Numbered from the stretch's first letter, positions 33,162-43,682 are shown. The stretch is DNA of 64,000 nt from JABFSM01 sp963762545 (GCA_963762545.1 CAVXLC010000002.1:1178001-1242000), one strand, 5' to 3'. Made by a program: numbers and translations. Notes: generated by a model not told the origin, from the letters alone.

Positions 33162-34990
33162 CACGGGTCACTCCTTCCCTTCAGGTGACCGAGCACGCGG
33201 GTCGCGAGCTCGGTGGAGAATCCGGGCAGCTCGGCCAGCTCCGCCACGGTGGCGCTCCTGACACCGGCCAGGCTGCCGAACCGTTCCAGCAGGCGCCGAC
33301 GCCGTTCGGCACCCACGCCGGGGATTTCCAGCAGGGCCGAGGTGATGGTACGCGCCGACCGGCGCACCCGGTTGTAGGCCACCCCGAATCGGTGGGCCTC
33401 GTCGCGCGCGCGCTGCAGCAGCCGAAGCGACGGGCTGCGCCGGGAGAGTCGCAGCGGATCGGGACGGCCCGGGAGGAAGATCTCTTCGTCCCGCTTGGCC
33501 AGACCGACGAACGGGATCTGGGACAGGCCCAGCGCCCGGGCGGCTTCGACCGCCGCGCCGAGCTGCCCTTTCCCGCCGTCGATCACCATGAGATCGGGGA
33601 GCGGCTTGGCGTCGTCCCTGCGGCGGGTCAGGTAGCGGGTGACGACCTCGTGGATGGCGGCGTAGTCGTCCTGCTGCCCCTCGACCCCCTTGATCTTGAA
33701 CTTCCGGTATTCGTTCTTCTTGGGCCGGCCACCCTCGAACGTCACCAGCGAGCCGACCGTGTCCCGGCCCTGATTGGTCGAGATGTCCACGCACACCAGC
33801 GTGCGGGGCACGGCGGCGAGGCCGAGGTCGCGGCCCAGGGCGTAGACGGGATCGTCGGCGCGCTCGTCCGACTCGAACGATTCGAGGCGCAGGCTTTCGA
33901 GGAGGTGGCGGGCGTTGCGCTCGGCCAGCTCGAGCCAGTTCCGCGCGGTGCCCCGCTGGGGAATCGCCCAGGTGGACTCGGGCGCCAGCGCGGCGATCTG
34001 CTCCGGTTCGGCCGGCGCAAAGGGCAGGATCACGCGGCGGGCGCGGCCCTCGAGGGGGAGGTAGTAGCGGACCAGGAACGCCTCGAGGATGGTGTCGTCT
34101 CCCTCTTCCTCCACGTTCTCGAGGAAGCGGTGTTCGCGATGGACCACCCGGCCGTCCCGCACCCGGAACAGGACGCCCACCGCGTCGTCGCCATCCCGGG
34201 CGTAGCCGACGACGTCCGCGTCTCCCGTGCCCACCACCTCGACGGTCGCGGGCGCATCCACCTGATCGAGCCAGCGGAGGGAATCCCGCAGGTCCTTGGC
34301 GCGCTCGAAGTCCTCCCGGGCGCTGGCGTCCTGCATCATGGTTCGGAGGCGGGTCCGGACATCCACCGTACGTCCTTCGAGAAAGGCCACGACATCGGCG
34401 ATCATGGCCCGGTAGGGCGCTTCATCCTGCCAGCCAACACAGGGTGCCCGGCAGCGCCCAATGTGGAAGTCGAGACAGGGCCGCTCGCGGCGCTCGCGGG
34501 GGATGTCATCGCCGCAGCTCCGCACCGTGAAGATGCGCCGCACCAGGGCCAGCGTGCGGCGCATTTCCCCCACGTCGGTATAGGGGCCGAAGTACCGGGC
34601 TCCCGGAAGGTCCCGCCGCCGGGTGACCAGCACCCGGGGGAACGGCTCCTTGAGCGTGACGACGATGGAGGGGTAGCTCTTGTCGTCCTTGAGCGACACG
34701 TTGAACCGCGGCTGGTACTCCTTGATCAGGTTGTTCTCGAGGAGCAGCGACTGGGTCTCGCTCCCCACGACGATCGTCTCGACGTCGGCAACCAGCCGCA
34801 TCAGGAGCTGGTTCTTGGGGCTTCCGGCGTGATCGTTGAGAACGTAGCTCCGCACCCGGCTTCGCAGGTTTCGCGCCTTCCCCACGTACAGCACCTTCCC
34901 GGCGGCATCCTTCCAGAGGTACACGCCGGGGCCGTCGGGGAGGGAATCCAGTTTTCGCTGGAGGGCGTCGGGTATTCCGGGAAAGGTCAT
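33161..34990 (-). CDS. uvrC: UvrABC system protein C
   Basis: UvrC makes both incisions flanking a DNA lesion during nucleotide excision repair. The 609-residue protein has an N-terminal GIY-YIG nuclease domain (DGPGVYLWKDAAGKVLYVGK, NLRSRV). A Cys cluster (CLDFHIGRCRAPCVGW) and a UVR motif that binds UvrB (DFERAKDLRDSLRWL) follow. The RNase H-like nuclease domain includes LVCVDISTNQGRDTVGSLV, and helix-hairpin-helix motifs lie at the end (LLEIPGVGAERRRRLLERFG). All expected parts are present. It overlaps murJ by ATGA. Confidence 0.97.
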   Translation of the reverse strand: MTFPGIPDALQRKLDSLPDGPGVYLWKDAAGKVLYVGKARNLRSRVRSYVLNDHAGSPKNQLLMRLVADVETIVVGSETQSLLLENNLIKEYQPRFNVSLKDDKSYPSIVVTLKEPFPRVLVTRRRDLPGARYFGPYTDVGEMRRTLALVRRIFTVRSCGDDIPRERRERPCLDFHIGRCRAPCVGWQDEAPYRAMIADVVAFLEGRTVDVRTRLRTMMQDASAREDFERAKDLRDSLRWLDQVDAPATVEVVGTGDADVVGYARDGDDAVGVLFRVRDGRVVHREHRFLENVEEEGDDTILEAFLVRYYLPLEGRARRVILPFAPAEPEQIAALAPESTWAIPQRGTARNWLELAERNARHLLESLRLESFESDERADDPVYALGRDLGLAAVPRTLVCVDISTNQGRDTVGSLVTFEGGRPKKNEYRKFKIKGVEGQQDDYAAIHEVVTRYLTRRRDDAKPLPDLMVIDGGKGQLGAAVEAARALGLSQIPFVGLAKRDEEIFLPGRPDPLRLSRRSPSLRLLQRARDEAHRFGVAYNRVRRSARTITSALLEIPGVGAERRRRLLERFGSLAGVRSATVAELAELPGFSTELATRVLGHLKGRSDP

Positions 34991-36522
34991 GCTCGCTGAC
35001 GAAATCGGTCATACAACCCGCGGGCCTGCGGCACCCGCAGCAGCGCGGTTCCCACCAGGTAAATAATAGCGAAGGGGGTCAGGATCAGGGCGGCCCGCGG
35101 GATCGGCCCGTAGAGGTCCTGGATGAAGTGGAGGATGAGGTACCCCACCGCCCCAGCGGCCAGCGCGGGCCCCCAGAGCCGGGCGAGATAGGCGAACGGG
35201 ATCGAGGTCTTGCCGATCCGTCCGTGGAGGCCGTTCCGCAGCATCGCGAATTCCACCCAGCCGGCCAGGCCCGCGGAGGCGGTGAGGCCCACGGCGCCCC
35301 ACCGGGGGGCCAGGCCGACCAGGGGAGGCAGCTTGACCGCGGCCACATAGCCCAGCACCGTGGTGAGCGCCACCCGGATCGCGGCATACTTGAGCGGGGT
35401 TCGGGTATCGTTGAGCGCGTAGAACGCGGACGTATAGAGCCGGCCCAGCGTGCCGGCCAGGAGGCCGAACGTGGAGCCGGCCAGGATGGCCCACACATAC
35501 CGGGCGTCGTTCCAGCTGAACCGGCCGGTCTGGAAAAAGAGCGACGCCACGACCTGGCCGAGCACCGTGAAGGCCACGACACAGGGCACGACGAAGAAGG
35601 CGACCCGCCGCATCGCGCTCTCCAGGCGCTCCCGGAGCACTCCATGGGCGGACTCTCCCCCCACGGCGACTTCGGACAGCTCGGGCAGCTCCGCCGCCGC
35701 GATCGACATCCCGAACAGGCTGACCGGAAGCGTGTAGAGGGTCTGAGCGTTGGCGAGCGCGGTGACCGAGCCGTAGGGCAGCAGGCTCGCGATGATGCCA
35801 TCAATAAACGCGCTGATCTGGGAGACTCCCCGGCTGACGAACGCCGGGGCGAAGTTCGCGAAGACCAGGCGGACCTTCTGGTTCCCGACGTTGAGGGAGA
35901 GCCGGAGGCCCCGGGTTAGCGTGAGCACCGTCGGCAGCTGAATGAGGAATTGCAGCACGCCGCCGATGACCGCGCCCCAGGCCGACCAGACGGTGATGGC
36001 TTCGCGGGGGGCGTCTCCCCCCGGCAGCAGAGTCGCCACGATGATGGCGATGTTCCAGATGACCGGCGCGGCGTAGGAAAGAAAGAACCTGCGGTGGCTG
36101 TTGAGGACGCTCAGGCACCAGGCCGACAACACCAGCACCCCCACGCCCGGAAAGAGGATCCGTACCAGCCGGATGGTGAGCGCCCGGGTGTCTCCCGCGA
36201 ATCCGGGCGCCAGGATCTGCACCAGCCATGGCGCGAAGGTGACGCCCAGCGCCACCACGATGGCAACGGCGAGGGAGAGAATCCCCAGCACCGCGCCGGC
36301 CAGCCGCCGAGCCTCCTCCTCCCGCCCCTCGGCGCGGAGCTGGGCATAGGCCGGTATGAAGGAGGCGGAGAGCACACCCTCGCCGAAGAGATTCTGGAGA
36401 AAGTTCGGAATCCGGAACGCGGCGTTGAATGCGTCAGCGGAACCGGAGAGCCCAAGGACGTGGGAGAGAATCCGCTGCCGAACCAGCCCCGCGATCCGAC
36501 TCAGGAAGATGCCCGCCGCCAC
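34987..36522 (-). CDS. murJ: Lipid II flippase MurJ
   Basis: MurJ moves lipid II across the inner membrane for peptidoglycan assembly. The 511-residue polytopic protein contains the conserved N-terminal motif (GIFLSRIAGLVRQRIL), AFNAAFRIPNFLQNLFGEGV and ASFIPAYAQ, and about 14 hydrophobic segments. From the first standard start (GTG 36522) the protein lacks about 10 residues that other MurJ proteins have. In the same frame, CTG at 36555 would restore LKAPARGAATLVAAG and would overlap the previous stop as CTGA, so the true start may be the rare CTG. Confidence 0.93.
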   Translation of the reverse strand: MAAGIFLSRIAGLVRQRILSHVLGLSGSADAFNAAFRIPNFLQNLFGEGVLSASFIPAYAQLRAEGREEEARRLAGAVLGILSLAVAIVVALGVTFAPWLVQILAPGFAGDTRALTIRLVRILFPGVGVLVLSAWCLSVLNSHRRFFLSYAAPVIWNIAIIVATLLPGGDAPREAITVWSAWGAVIGGVLQFLIQLPTVLTLTRGLRLSLNVGNQKVRLVFANFAPAFVSRGVSQISAFIDGIIASLLPYGSVTALANAQTLYTLPVSLFGMSIAAAELPELSEVAVGGESAHGVLRERLESAMRRVAFFVVPCVVAFTVLGQVVASLFFQTGRFSWNDARYVWAILAGSTFGLLAGTLGRLYTSAFYALNDTRTPLKYAAIRVALTTVLGYVAAVKLPPLVGLAPRWGAVGLTASAGLAGWVEFAMLRNGLHGRIGKTSIPFAYLARLWGPALAAGAVGYLILHFIQDLYGPIPRAALILTPFAIIYLVGTALLRVPQARGLYDRFRQRA

Positions 36523-36551
36523 CAGGGTGGCGGCACCGCGCGCGGGGGCTT

Positions 36552-36824
36552 TCAGGGCGCTTGCCGGGGCGGCCGTCCTCCACCCTCCTCGAGGAGCCGC
36601 TGCATGAATTGATTCTCTTCCTTGAGGGTCTCCACGGCGCGGGTCAGGTCGTCCACCTCCCCGGAGAGAAGCTCCACCCGCTGGGCCAGCTCGGCCAGCT
36701 CCGGGGGCGGCGCGTTGCGTCCCTCGAGGCGCCGGGCCAGGGCCCGTCCCAGCGGCGAGTCCGTCAGGATGGCGAAGATCGGGATCAGCAGGATGAGCAG
36801 GAGTACGATCTCGAGGACGCCCAT
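36552..36824 (-). CDS. Small membrane protein with coiled coil
   Basis: This 90-residue protein has one transmembrane helix at residues about 3-21 (VLEIVLLLILLIPIFAIL) followed by a charged helix with regular hydrophobic spacing (ELAELAQRVELLSGEVDDL, TRAVETLKEENQFMQRLLEE), which suggests a coiled coil. I do not recognise a named family. It lies between bshC and murJ. The gene has a good codon pattern and its stop may be shared with the start of murJ. A membrane-anchored scaffold role is a guess. Confidence 0.7.
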   Translation of the reverse strand: MGVLEIVLLLILLIPIFAILTDSPLGRALARRLEGRNAPPPELAELAQRVELLSGEVDDLTRAVETLKEENQFMQRLLEEGGGRPPRQAP

Positions 36825-36833
36825 GGTCCGAGT

Positions 36834-38363
36834 CTACGCGCTCGGTGGGACGGCTTCAAGAGCCCGGGCATACCAGGTGTCGATGTGGAGGGAGAGCGTC
36901 TCCAGCAGATCCCAGCCGTAGCGGCCGAGGAACCCGGCCATGGAAAGCACCCGTTCCTGGGGTTTGCCCTCGGGGCGGACCGACACCCGGGCCCTGGCGA
37001 CCTGCTGCAGCTCGGTGGCTTCCCGCTTTCTGGCGTGCTGCAGCAGCTTCTTCTCGAGCTCCTGGATGCCGAACAGCGCCTGGGCGCGGGCCGAGGCCGC
37101 GGGGCGCTCGAGGGTTGGATCCACCTGGGCCGCGAGGCGGACCACCGGATCGAATCCCGCCTCGATCGCGGCGCGGAGCTCACGGAAGGCGTCCTCGGTT
37201 CCCGGGGGCAGCGCCTGACGGGCCAGCCGGGCCTCCAGCCCCCCCGCTTCCTCCATCAGCTCGTCGATCGTGGCGGAGAACTTGGCGAGCACCCGGGTCA
37301 CCCGGGGCTCGATCAGCAGACCGGACCATCGTGGTACCGGGCGCTGGCGCGGGACCCCGAGGCGCTGGTACAGCGGCGCCGCGAGCGCGAGATAGCGGAG
37401 CTCGCCCGGGCCGGCGACGTAGGCCGCGGTCGGGAGGAGGAAGCTCTCCAGCACCGGGCGGAGCAGCACGTTGGCGGACAGGCGTTCCGGCTGCTCCCGC
37501 GCGATGGCGTCGAGCTCCGCCGGGGACACGGCGCGCCGGCCCCGGCGGGTCTGGAGCCCGCCCCCCTCCAGGACCAGCCGGTCCCGTCCCTCGGCGTCCT
37601 CGAGGAAGACCAGCGCCGCCCCTTCTCCCACCGGCACGCCCGGATCGGTGCCTTCCGCCTGGAGCCGGTCCGCGCGGGACGCGAGCTCCCGGTCGATGGC
37701 GCCGGCATCGCGCAGGGAGCCGAGCAGCAGCGGGGCGGCGGCGGCCTTTACGACAGCGTGGGTCGAATCGAAGCAGGCGACCCCCAGGGGCGCGAGCAGC
37801 TCGGCCATTGCCGCGCCGAACGCTCCCGCCACGGTGTGCTCGGGGGTGTAGTGGCGCCGGAGCCAGTCCACGGTCCGGTCCCGCCCTTCGGACGCCGGCA
37901 GCGACTGCTCGAAGGCTTCGAGCGCGGTCAGGACGCTGCTCCCGAGCGGCTGCCGCGACATGGGGGTGAGCGGCGCATCCGCCGGCCGGGCTTCCAGCGT
38001 CGCGCGCATGAGGCCCCCGTCCCCGGCCAGCCAGGCGGCCGACGCCGCCTCCTCGAAATCGTGATCGTCTCCGGGAATCCAGTACAGCGGAATGACCGGC
38101 CGTCCCCAGCGCCGCTCAAGCACCAGGGCCAGTGCCCGGGCCGACAGCGCCTTGGACACGGTGTACGCGGGCCCGGTGAACAAGCCGGGCTGCTGTCCCG
38201 TCGTGACCACGAGCGCGCCCGGCTGCCGGAGACGGCTCAGGATCTCCGCTGCGCCGGACGCGGGAATCAATGCCGCGGTCAGCGCCTCGTTCCAGCCGCC
38301 TTTGCGCGGCTCGGGCACACCAGGGGACTGGGCCAGCGGCGTGTCATGGATCGGCAGCGTCAT
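36834..38363 (-). CDS. bshC: Bacillithiol synthase BshC-like
   Basis: BshC attaches cysteine to glucosaminyl-malate in the last step of bacillithiol synthesis, making the main low-molecular-weight thiol of many Bacillota and several other phyla. The 509-residue length fits. The core motif VVTTGQQPGLFTGPAYTVSK and the adjacent IPLYWIPGDDHDFEEAA are highly characteristic. A helical C-terminal region follows (LEKKLLQHARKREATELQQV). bshA and bshB are not in the window. It overlaps the downstream small gene region closely and shares ATGA with the preceding methyltransferase gene. Confidence 0.92.
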   Translation of the reverse strand: MTLPIHDTPLAQSPGVPEPRKGGWNEALTAALIPASGAAEILSRLRQPGALVVTTGQQPGLFTGPAYTVSKALSARALALVLERRWGRPVIPLYWIPGDDHDFEEAASAAWLAGDGGLMRATLEARPADAPLTPMSRQPLGSSVLTALEAFEQSLPASEGRDRTVDWLRRHYTPEHTVAGAFGAAMAELLAPLGVACFDSTHAVVKAAAAPLLLGSLRDAGAIDRELASRADRLQAEGTDPGVPVGEGAALVFLEDAEGRDRLVLEGGGLQTRRGRRAVSPAELDAIAREQPERLSANVLLRPVLESFLLPTAAYVAGPGELRYLALAAPLYQRLGVPRQRPVPRWSGLLIEPRVTRVLAKFSATIDELMEEAGGLEARLARQALPPGTEDAFRELRAAIEAGFDPVVRLAAQVDPTLERPAASARAQALFGIQELEKKLLQHARKREATELQQVARARVSVRPEGKPQERVLSMAGFLGRYGWDLLETLSLHIDTWYARALEAVPPSA

Positions 38364-39076
38364 GCCACCTGCCCTGCCAGGATCAGCCGGGGAGAATCGG
38401 CGGTGAGGGGGCCCCCGTCGTAGTCGCCAAACCGGTGGCGGATCGCGCAGCCTGCCAGGGAGATCAAACGCTCCAGCTCCTTTGCGGTGAACAGCCGGAC
38501 CCGTTCGACGAACCGGCGGCCGTCCGCGGTGGTGATGCTCTTGAACACGTATTCACCGGCCGGATCGAGCCAGCGGTCGATTCGAACCGGGGCGCCGCCG
38601 AGGTCGCCGTCTTCCCGGGCCACGAGGTCCGAGGGAACCCGGAGCGCGTTGAGGAAATCGATGGCAAACCACCCCGAGGGCTTGACGGTACCGACCATCT
38701 CGCGCATCGCGCCCGCGTGCTCCGCGTCGGAATCGAAGTAACCGAAGCTGGTGAACAGGTTCACGGTAAGATCCATGGTTCGGGCGCGGACCGGAATGTG
38801 GCGGAGGTCGGACCGGATGACCGGAACCCGAGCCGATCCGTGGGCCCGTTGCAACAGGTGCTGGGACAGGTCGAGACCCATGACCCCCGCGGCCCGGACC
38901 CGAAAGGCCGCGGCGTGCCGTCCGGTGCCGCAGGCCACATCCAGCACCCTCCACCCCGGCAGCAGCCCGACGGTACGGCAGAGGAGGCTCACCAGCCGCT
39001 CGGCATCTTCCTCATCCCGGTGGGGATAGAGGAGGAGGTACTCCTCGCCGAAGTACTCCTCGAACCAGTCGGGCAC
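38360..39076 (-). CDS. SAM-dependent methyltransferase
   Basis: This 238-residue class I methyltransferase has a clear SAM-binding motif I (WRVLDVACGTGRHAAAF), an acidic second strand end (VMGLDLSQHLL) and a further motif (TMDLTVNLFTSFGYFDSDAE) of the Methyltransf_25/11 type. The start is GTG 39076. It overlaps bshC by 4 bp at its end, which suggests co-expression, but the substrate is unknown. It is not one of the named bacillithiol enzymes. Confidence 0.8.
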   Translation of the reverse strand: MPDWFEEYFGEEYLLLYPHRDEEDAERLVSLLCRTVGLLPGWRVLDVACGTGRHAAAFRVRAAGVMGLDLSQHLLQRAHGSARVPVIRSDLRHIPVRARTMDLTVNLFTSFGYFDSDAEHAGAMREMVGTVKPSGWFAIDFLNALRVPSDLVAREDGDLGGAPVRIDRWLDPAGEYVFKSITTADGRRFVERVRLFTAKELERLISLAGCAIRHRFGDYDGGPLTADSPRLILAGQVA

Positions 39077-39084
39077 GTCTCAGG

Positions 39085-39549
39085 TCACCGCTCACCCTTG
39101 TGGTACGGCTCTCCGCGGAGAATCGTCCAGGCCCGATACCATTGCTCCAGCACGATCACCCGGGCCAGCTCGTGGGGCAGCGTCAGCGGACCGAGGCTCC
39201 AGCGGACGCTGGCCCGCGCCCCGAGCTCCGGCGCCACGCCGTGGGCTCCGCCGAGGACGAGTGCGACCGGCGCCGCCGCCACCCGCCAGCGCTCGAGCTG
39301 GCGGGCCAGGTCCTCACTGGACCAGCCGGCGCCGGCCCGGTCCAGCAGGACAACCGTGCCCCGGGCGGGCAGCGCGGCGGCGAGGCGGGCCGTTTCCTCC
39401 TTGACGCGCGCGGCGGGCGTCGCGGTCTTCGCCTCCCTGATCTCGCGCTCGGTCACCGGGCCATAGCGCGAGAGCCGCCGGAGATAGTCGTCGCACGCCT
39501 CGCGGTAGCAGGGCCGGAGCCTTCCCACGGCGAGGAGGAGCGTCTCCAT
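39085..39549 (-). CDS. rlmH: 23S rRNA (pseudouridine-1915 N3) methyltransferase
   Basis: RlmH methylates pseudouridine 1915 in helix 69 of 23S rRNA and is a SPOUT family enzyme. The 154-residue protein carries the family motifs LRGEPYHKGER at the C-terminus (YHKG), VLLDRAGAGWSSEDLA and ALVLGGAHGVAPEL, which form the trefoil knot. The gene starts directly after the glutamate dehydrogenase stop. Confidence 0.94.
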   Translation of the reverse strand: METLLLAVGRLRPCYREACDDYLRRLSRYGPVTEREIREAKTATPAARVKEETARLAAALPARGTVVLLDRAGAGWSSEDLARQLERWRVAAAPVALVLGGAHGVAPELGARASVRWSLGPLTLPHELARVIVLEQWYRAWTILRGEPYHKGER

Positions 39550-40848
<1,299 letters not shown>

Positions 40849-40885
40849 GAGGTATCTCCGCTCGGATCGTGCTGCGTCGTTGAAG

Positions 40886-41926
40886 TTAGAGTCGCTCCAC
40901 CGGAGTGACGATCGCGTCCAGTCCGGCCGTAATGGCGGCTTCGCCATGCTCCCAGGTGAAATCCAGCACCGCCACCAGCGGTTCGGGCACGCTCGCCGGC
41001 CACCGGTCCCGGAGCTTCACCGCGTCCTTCTGGGTCACCACCACGAAATCCGCCTTGCGCGCGGCCTTGGCGAGCCAGGCCAGGTCCTGATCCCGGAACT
41101 CGTGGTGGTCGTTCCAGGTGGCCACCTGGACCTGCGCCCCGGTCGCCTTGGTCTGGGCCACGAATGCGTCCGGATCGGCGATGGCGGAGGCCGCCACGAC
41201 GCGCTTGCCCTGGAGCGCCGAGGCGGCCATCACCCGGTGCGACACCAGCCCCTCGTACCGGCTCACGCCGAGGCAGACCACGCCGACCGGTCCGCGGATT
41301 CGCGGGGCCAGCGCGCTCGCCAGGGCGAGCGCGGCCTCCGCATCGGCCCGCTTCCGGGTGACGATCAGGGCATCGGCGCGGCGCAACGAATGGAGTCCTT
41401 CGCGCCAGGGGCCGGCCGGAAGGGACCAGTGCACCGCCCGCGACGCATCGGCACTCATCACCGCGATATTGTAATCCCGCCATACGTCGCGGCGCTGGAA
41501 TGCGTCATCCAGCACGAGCACCTCGGCCCCTTCCGCCCGGGCGCGCTCGGCGCCGGCCAACCGATCGGGATCGGCGATCACCCTGGCCTCGGGCACCTGG
41601 TACCGATGCACCAGCACTTCATCCCGGCCATAGCCGCGCAGCAGGATGCCGGGCACCAACCCCCGGGAAGCGTAATGGGCCGCGATCCAGCTCGCGATCG
41701 GCGTCTTGCCCGATCCGCCGACGGTGAGATTCCCCACCGCGACCGCCGGCAGGGGCAGCTCGCGCACGGTGTTCCAGCCGCGGTCGAACCCGAGATTCCG
41801 CGCGGCCATGCCGGCCCGCCAGACCGCGGAGAACGGCAGCAGCGCGAGGCGGGCGAGCCGAGCGTCCACCCTGCGGCTGGTCCAGAGCCAGCGGATCAGG
41901 CGGTGTGCGTCGCCCCGTCGTCCCAT
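40886..41926 (-). CDS. lpxK: Tetraacyldisaccharide 4'-kinase
   Basis: LpxK phosphorylates the 4' position of the lipid A disaccharide. The 346-residue protein has the P-loop in VAVGNLTVGGSGKTPIASWI, the Asp-rich motif LVLDDAFQRRDV, and the HEFRDQDLAWL motif that follows the kinase core. ATG 41926 overlaps the preceding acyltransferase gene by 31 bp. In the same frame, CTG at 41899 would form a CTGA overlap with the acyltransferase stop and gives an N-terminus (LIRWLWTSRRVDARLARLAL) closer in length to other LpxK proteins. It closes the lipid A block. Confidence 0.93.
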   Translation of the reverse strand: MGRRGDAHRLIRWLWTSRRVDARLARLALLPFSAVWRAGMAARNLGFDRGWNTVRELPLPAVAVGNLTVGGSGKTPIASWIAAHYASRGLVPGILLRGYGRDEVLVHRYQVPEARVIADPDRLAGAERARAEGAEVLVLDDAFQRRDVWRDYNIAVMSADASRAVHWSLPAGPWREGLHSLRRADALIVTRKRADAEAALALASALAPRIRGPVGVVCLGVSRYEGLVSHRVMAASALQGKRVVAASAIADPDAFVAQTKATGAQVQVATWNDHHEFRDQDLAWLAKAARKADFVVVTQKDAVKLRDRWPASVPEPLVAVLDFTWEHGEAAITAGLDAIVTPVERL

Positions 41927-42552
41927 TGCACCTCCCGTACGGCGCCGTCCAGCTCGGCCTCGGCGCGGATGCGCGCGGCCGCCATGCCCTGCTCGCCCGG
42001 ACCCACCTCGAACGGATGGCCGTACACGATGCGCACCCGCGCGAACGGCTTGGGCACCAGAAAGCGGTCCCACGAGGCGAGCCGCCAGGCGCGGTCGGCG
42101 CCGGCATGGAGGGGCACCACCACCGCCCCGCCCCGCTGCGCGGCCAGCAGAGTGCCGCCCTTGAATTCCCGCCGCGGGCCGCGAGGCCCGTCCGGCGTGA
42201 AGGCCGCCACGCCTCCGGCCCGAAGGGCCTTGACCACGCCCATCAGGGCCCGCACGCCCCCTCGGCTGCTCGAGCCGCGGGCCTCGCGATAGCCGAGGCG
42301 GCGGGCGTACTCTGCAAGGTACCGGCCATCCTGCGCCTCACTCACCACGATCGTGATGCCGCGACCCCGGTGCCACCAGAGCAGCGGGAGCAGCGCGTCG
42401 TGCCAGAGGAGGAAGACGTGGGGGCGCCCGGCCTCGACCACCGCCCTCCAGCGTTCGGCGTGCACGGTCTCCACCCGCCAGGTGCGGGCGAGCGTGGACA
42501 CCAGGGGCCCCAGGACCCGCGCCGCGACGCCGGGCGGGATGGCGAGCTTCAA
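41896..42552 (-). CDS. DUF374 lysophospholipid-type acyltransferase
   Basis: This 218-residue protein is a DUF374 member of the glycerol-3-phosphate/lysophospholipid acyltransferase fold. The acyltransferase H-x4-D motif is present as LLWHDALLPLL, with later blocks ARGSSSRGGVRALM and FTPDGPRGPRREFKGGTLLA. Members beside lpx genes are thought to add acyl chains to lipid A or its precursors, analogous to LpxL/LpxM, and that function is likely here. It sits between lpxB and lpxK, with an ATGA overlap to lpxB. Confidence 0.85.
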   Translation of the reverse strand: MKLAIPPGVAARVLGPLVSTLARTWRVETVHAERWRAVVEAGRPHVFLLWHDALLPLLWWHRGRGITIVVSEAQDGRYLAEYARRLGYREARGSSSRGGVRALMGVVKALRAGGVAAFTPDGPRGPRREFKGGTLLAAQRGGAVVVPLHAGADRAWRLASWDRFLVPKPFARVRIVYGHPFEVGPGEQGMAAARIRAEAELDGAVREVQWDDGATHTA

Positions 42553-43664
42553 GCGAGCAGCTCCGCGGCGATGGCGGCGACCCGCGCCGCCGCACCGCCG
42601 CCGCCCAGCCGCTCGCGCACCAGGCGGAGGCCTTCCCGCTGCGACCGGGTCTTCGGGTCGCTCGGATCGAGCAGTGGGGTCACCGCGTCGGCCAGGCGCC
42701 GCGGGGTGACCGAGCCCTGGGTCAGCTCCTCCACCACCGGGGATTCCGCGACCAGGTTGACCAGACTGATCCAGGACACCGTGATCAGCCGCCGCGCGAG
42801 CCAGGATGTCGTCGCGTGCACCCGGTAGGCCACCACCATCGGCACATCCGCGAGCGCCGCCTCGAGCGTCGTCGTGCCCGACTTGGCCAGGGCCGCATCG
42901 GCCGACGCGAAGACGTTGTCCGGCGCTCCACGGTGGAGCAGGAAGCGCTCCGCCCCGGGATAGCGTCCCTCGGAGGTGCCCGCCACCACCACCCGGTCGG
43001 CGGCCCCCGCCGCGAGCAGCCGCAGTGCCGCGTCCCGAAACGGAGACCAGAGCCGGGCGATTTCCTGGGGCCGGCTGCCCGGAAAGAGGCCCAGGACCCG
43101 CTCGCCCGGCCCGATGCCCAGCATCGCCCGGGCCGCCTCGCGGGACGGCGGCGGGGGCCGGTCGAGCAGCGGGTGGCCGACGTACTCGGCCCCGATGCCG
43201 TGCCGGGCGAAGAACGCAGGCTCGAACGGCAGCACCACCGCGAGCCGGTCCACGGCCCCTGCCAACCGCCTGGCGCGCTCGGGCCGCCAGGCCCAGAGCT
43301 GCGGCGCGATGTAGTACAGCACCTTGACCCCGTGGCGGTGCGCCGCCTCCGCGACCCGGATGTTGAACCCGGGGTAGTCGATCAACAGCGCGAGGTCGTA
43401 GGCTCCGGAGCGGAACTTCCGCTCCAGCAGCCGCAGCAGCCGGAGGTGCGCCGGGATCTTGCTCAGCACCTCCACGAAGCCCAGCACGGTATACCGCTCC
43501 ATCGGATACCGAACCGCCGCACCGGCCGCGGCCACCCGGGGGCCGCCCAGGGCGTCAATGGAAATGCCGGGGAACCGGGTCTTGAGCTCCCGGACGACCT
43601 CGCCGCCGTGGAGGTCGCCCGACGGCTCGCCGGCCGAGAGAAACACCCGGGGTGGGCGGGACAC
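42549..43664 (-). CDS. lpxB: Lipid-A-disaccharide synthase
   Basis: LpxB joins UDP-diacylglucosamine and lipid X to form the lipid A disaccharide at the cytoplasmic membrane face. The 371-residue GT19 protein starts with VFLSAGEPSGDLHGGEVVRE and carries DALGGPRVAAAG, ALLIDYPGFNIRVAEAAH, YYIAPQLWAWRPERA, LGLFPGSRPQEIARL and SGTTTLEAALADVPMVVAYR. The start is GTG 43664. The gene follows the Gfo/Idh-like dehydrogenase gene after a 19-bp gap. Confidence 0.96.
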   Translation of the reverse strand: MSRPPRVFLSAGEPSGDLHGGEVVRELKTRFPGISIDALGGPRVAAAGAAVRYPMERYTVLGFVEVLSKIPAHLRLLRLLERKFRSGAYDLALLIDYPGFNIRVAEAAHRHGVKVLYYIAPQLWAWRPERARRLAGAVDRLAVVLPFEPAFFARHGIGAEYVGHPLLDRPPPPSREAARAMLGIGPGERVLGLFPGSRPQEIARLWSPFRDAALRLLAAGAADRVVVAGTSEGRYPGAERFLLHRGAPDNVFASADAALAKSGTTTLEAALADVPMVVAYRVHATTSWLARRLITVSWISLVNLVAESPVVEELTQGSVTPRRLADAVTPLLDPSDPKTRSQREGLRLVRERLGGGGAAARVAAIAAELLA

Positions 43665-43682
43665 GGCGGTGGCCCGGCCCGC

